A stretch of DNA of 53,675 nucleotides from Candidatus Poribacteria bacterium (GTDB lineage Bacteria > Poribacteria > WGA-4E > WGA-3G): assembly GCA_028824685.1 (NCBI GenBank), contig JAPPCZ010000070.1, forward strand, positions 1 through 53,675. Direction: 5' to 3'. Of this stretch, positions 53,613 through 53,675 are shown piece after piece. Under the pieces are notes generated by a model that saw only the letters and a list, made by a program, of their open reading frames with translations, did not search any database and had not been told where the DNA came from. Position 1 is the first letter of the stretch. Each line of letters begins with the position of its first letter. Made by a program: the position numbers and the translations under genes.

Positions 53613-53675
53613 TTAATTCTTTTTCTTTTTACCTGCTTGTCCATTTCCGTTTTCTGCATCCTTTAGTGCTTTCCC
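53613..53675 (-). CDS. C-terminal end of an unknown minus-strand gene (partial)
   Basis: Reading leftward from the edge, 20 open codons (GKALKDAENGNGQAGKKKKN) reach a TAA at 53615-53613. A convergent terminator just beyond it supports a real gene end. The Lys-rich tail and short sample give no clue to function. Confidence 0.5.
   Translation of the reverse strand, partial: GKALKDAENGNGQAGKKKKN

Overview
The window looks like a chromosomal segment of an uncultivated, sponge- or seawater-type bacterium, most likely Candidatus Poribacteria or a close relative. This is an inference from gene content: several phytanoyl-CoA-dioxygenase-like proteins, cupins, a Gfo/Idh/MocA oxidoreductase, an array of secreted LamG proteins, cohesin and dockerin modules, a CRTAC1/ASPIC protein with a TPR neighbour, and intergenic DNA full of GTAGG...CCTAC hairpins. 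No rRNA, tRNA, CRISPR array or intact transposase is visible.

Layout. 1-2.7 kb: a MacB/FtsX-type permease and a Gfo/Idh/MocA oxidoreductase (minus strand). 2.8-8.8 kb: two large secreted proteins on the minus strand, one with a CxxCH haem motif, eight long repeats and a C-terminal dockerin, the other with a cohesin, a Thr-Asp spacer, a spondin-N domain and a C-terminal FlgD/type-IX-like domain. 9.5-10.1 kb: a cupin. 10.27-14.2 kb: a histidine operon hisZ-hisG-hisS preceded by a sigma70 promoter, a 15-codon leader peptide with four His codons and a rho-independent terminator, i.e. a his attenuator. Then a metallophosphoesterase and a PhyH dioxygenase. 16.3-20.9 kb (minus): three tandem LamG proteins and two PhyH proteins. 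21.1-21.65 kb: a 511-bp TIR-bounded MITE-like element stuffed with nested palindromes. 21.8-28.7 kb (plus): tatA, an AhpD/CMD-like protein, a TPR protein, a CRTAC1-like protein and four LamG paralogues. 28.9-36.5 kb: a cupin, two overlapping methyltransferases, thioredoxin reductase, an Rpn-type nuclease, a FGGY kinase, moaC and a degenerate trypsin-like protein. 36.6-53.6 kb: a C13-like/DUF3857/transglutaminase fusion, a MoxR ATPase, a GT2 glycosyltransferase, a Crp-like regulator whose start lies 6 bp from a second MITE-like element, an M28 peptidase, an HtrA protease, a TPR protein, an adenylate-cyclase/AAA/TPR protein overlapping a TIM-barrel isomerase, and a large membrane-anchored protein. 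A minus-strand gene enters at the right edge.

Together: the histidine genes form one unit in which sensing of charged tRNA-His would control both the first pathway enzyme (HisG/HisZ) and the tRNA ligase. Much of the rest is export-oriented. Eight secreted proteins (seven LamG, one protease-like) end in the same short tail, consensus V-[DEK]-[PA]-x-x-K-[LI]-[STA]-[TIV]-T-W-x-x-[IL]-K, which I propose as an uncharacterised C-terminal sorting or docking tag. Cohesin-dockerin is a second possible surface-assembly route.
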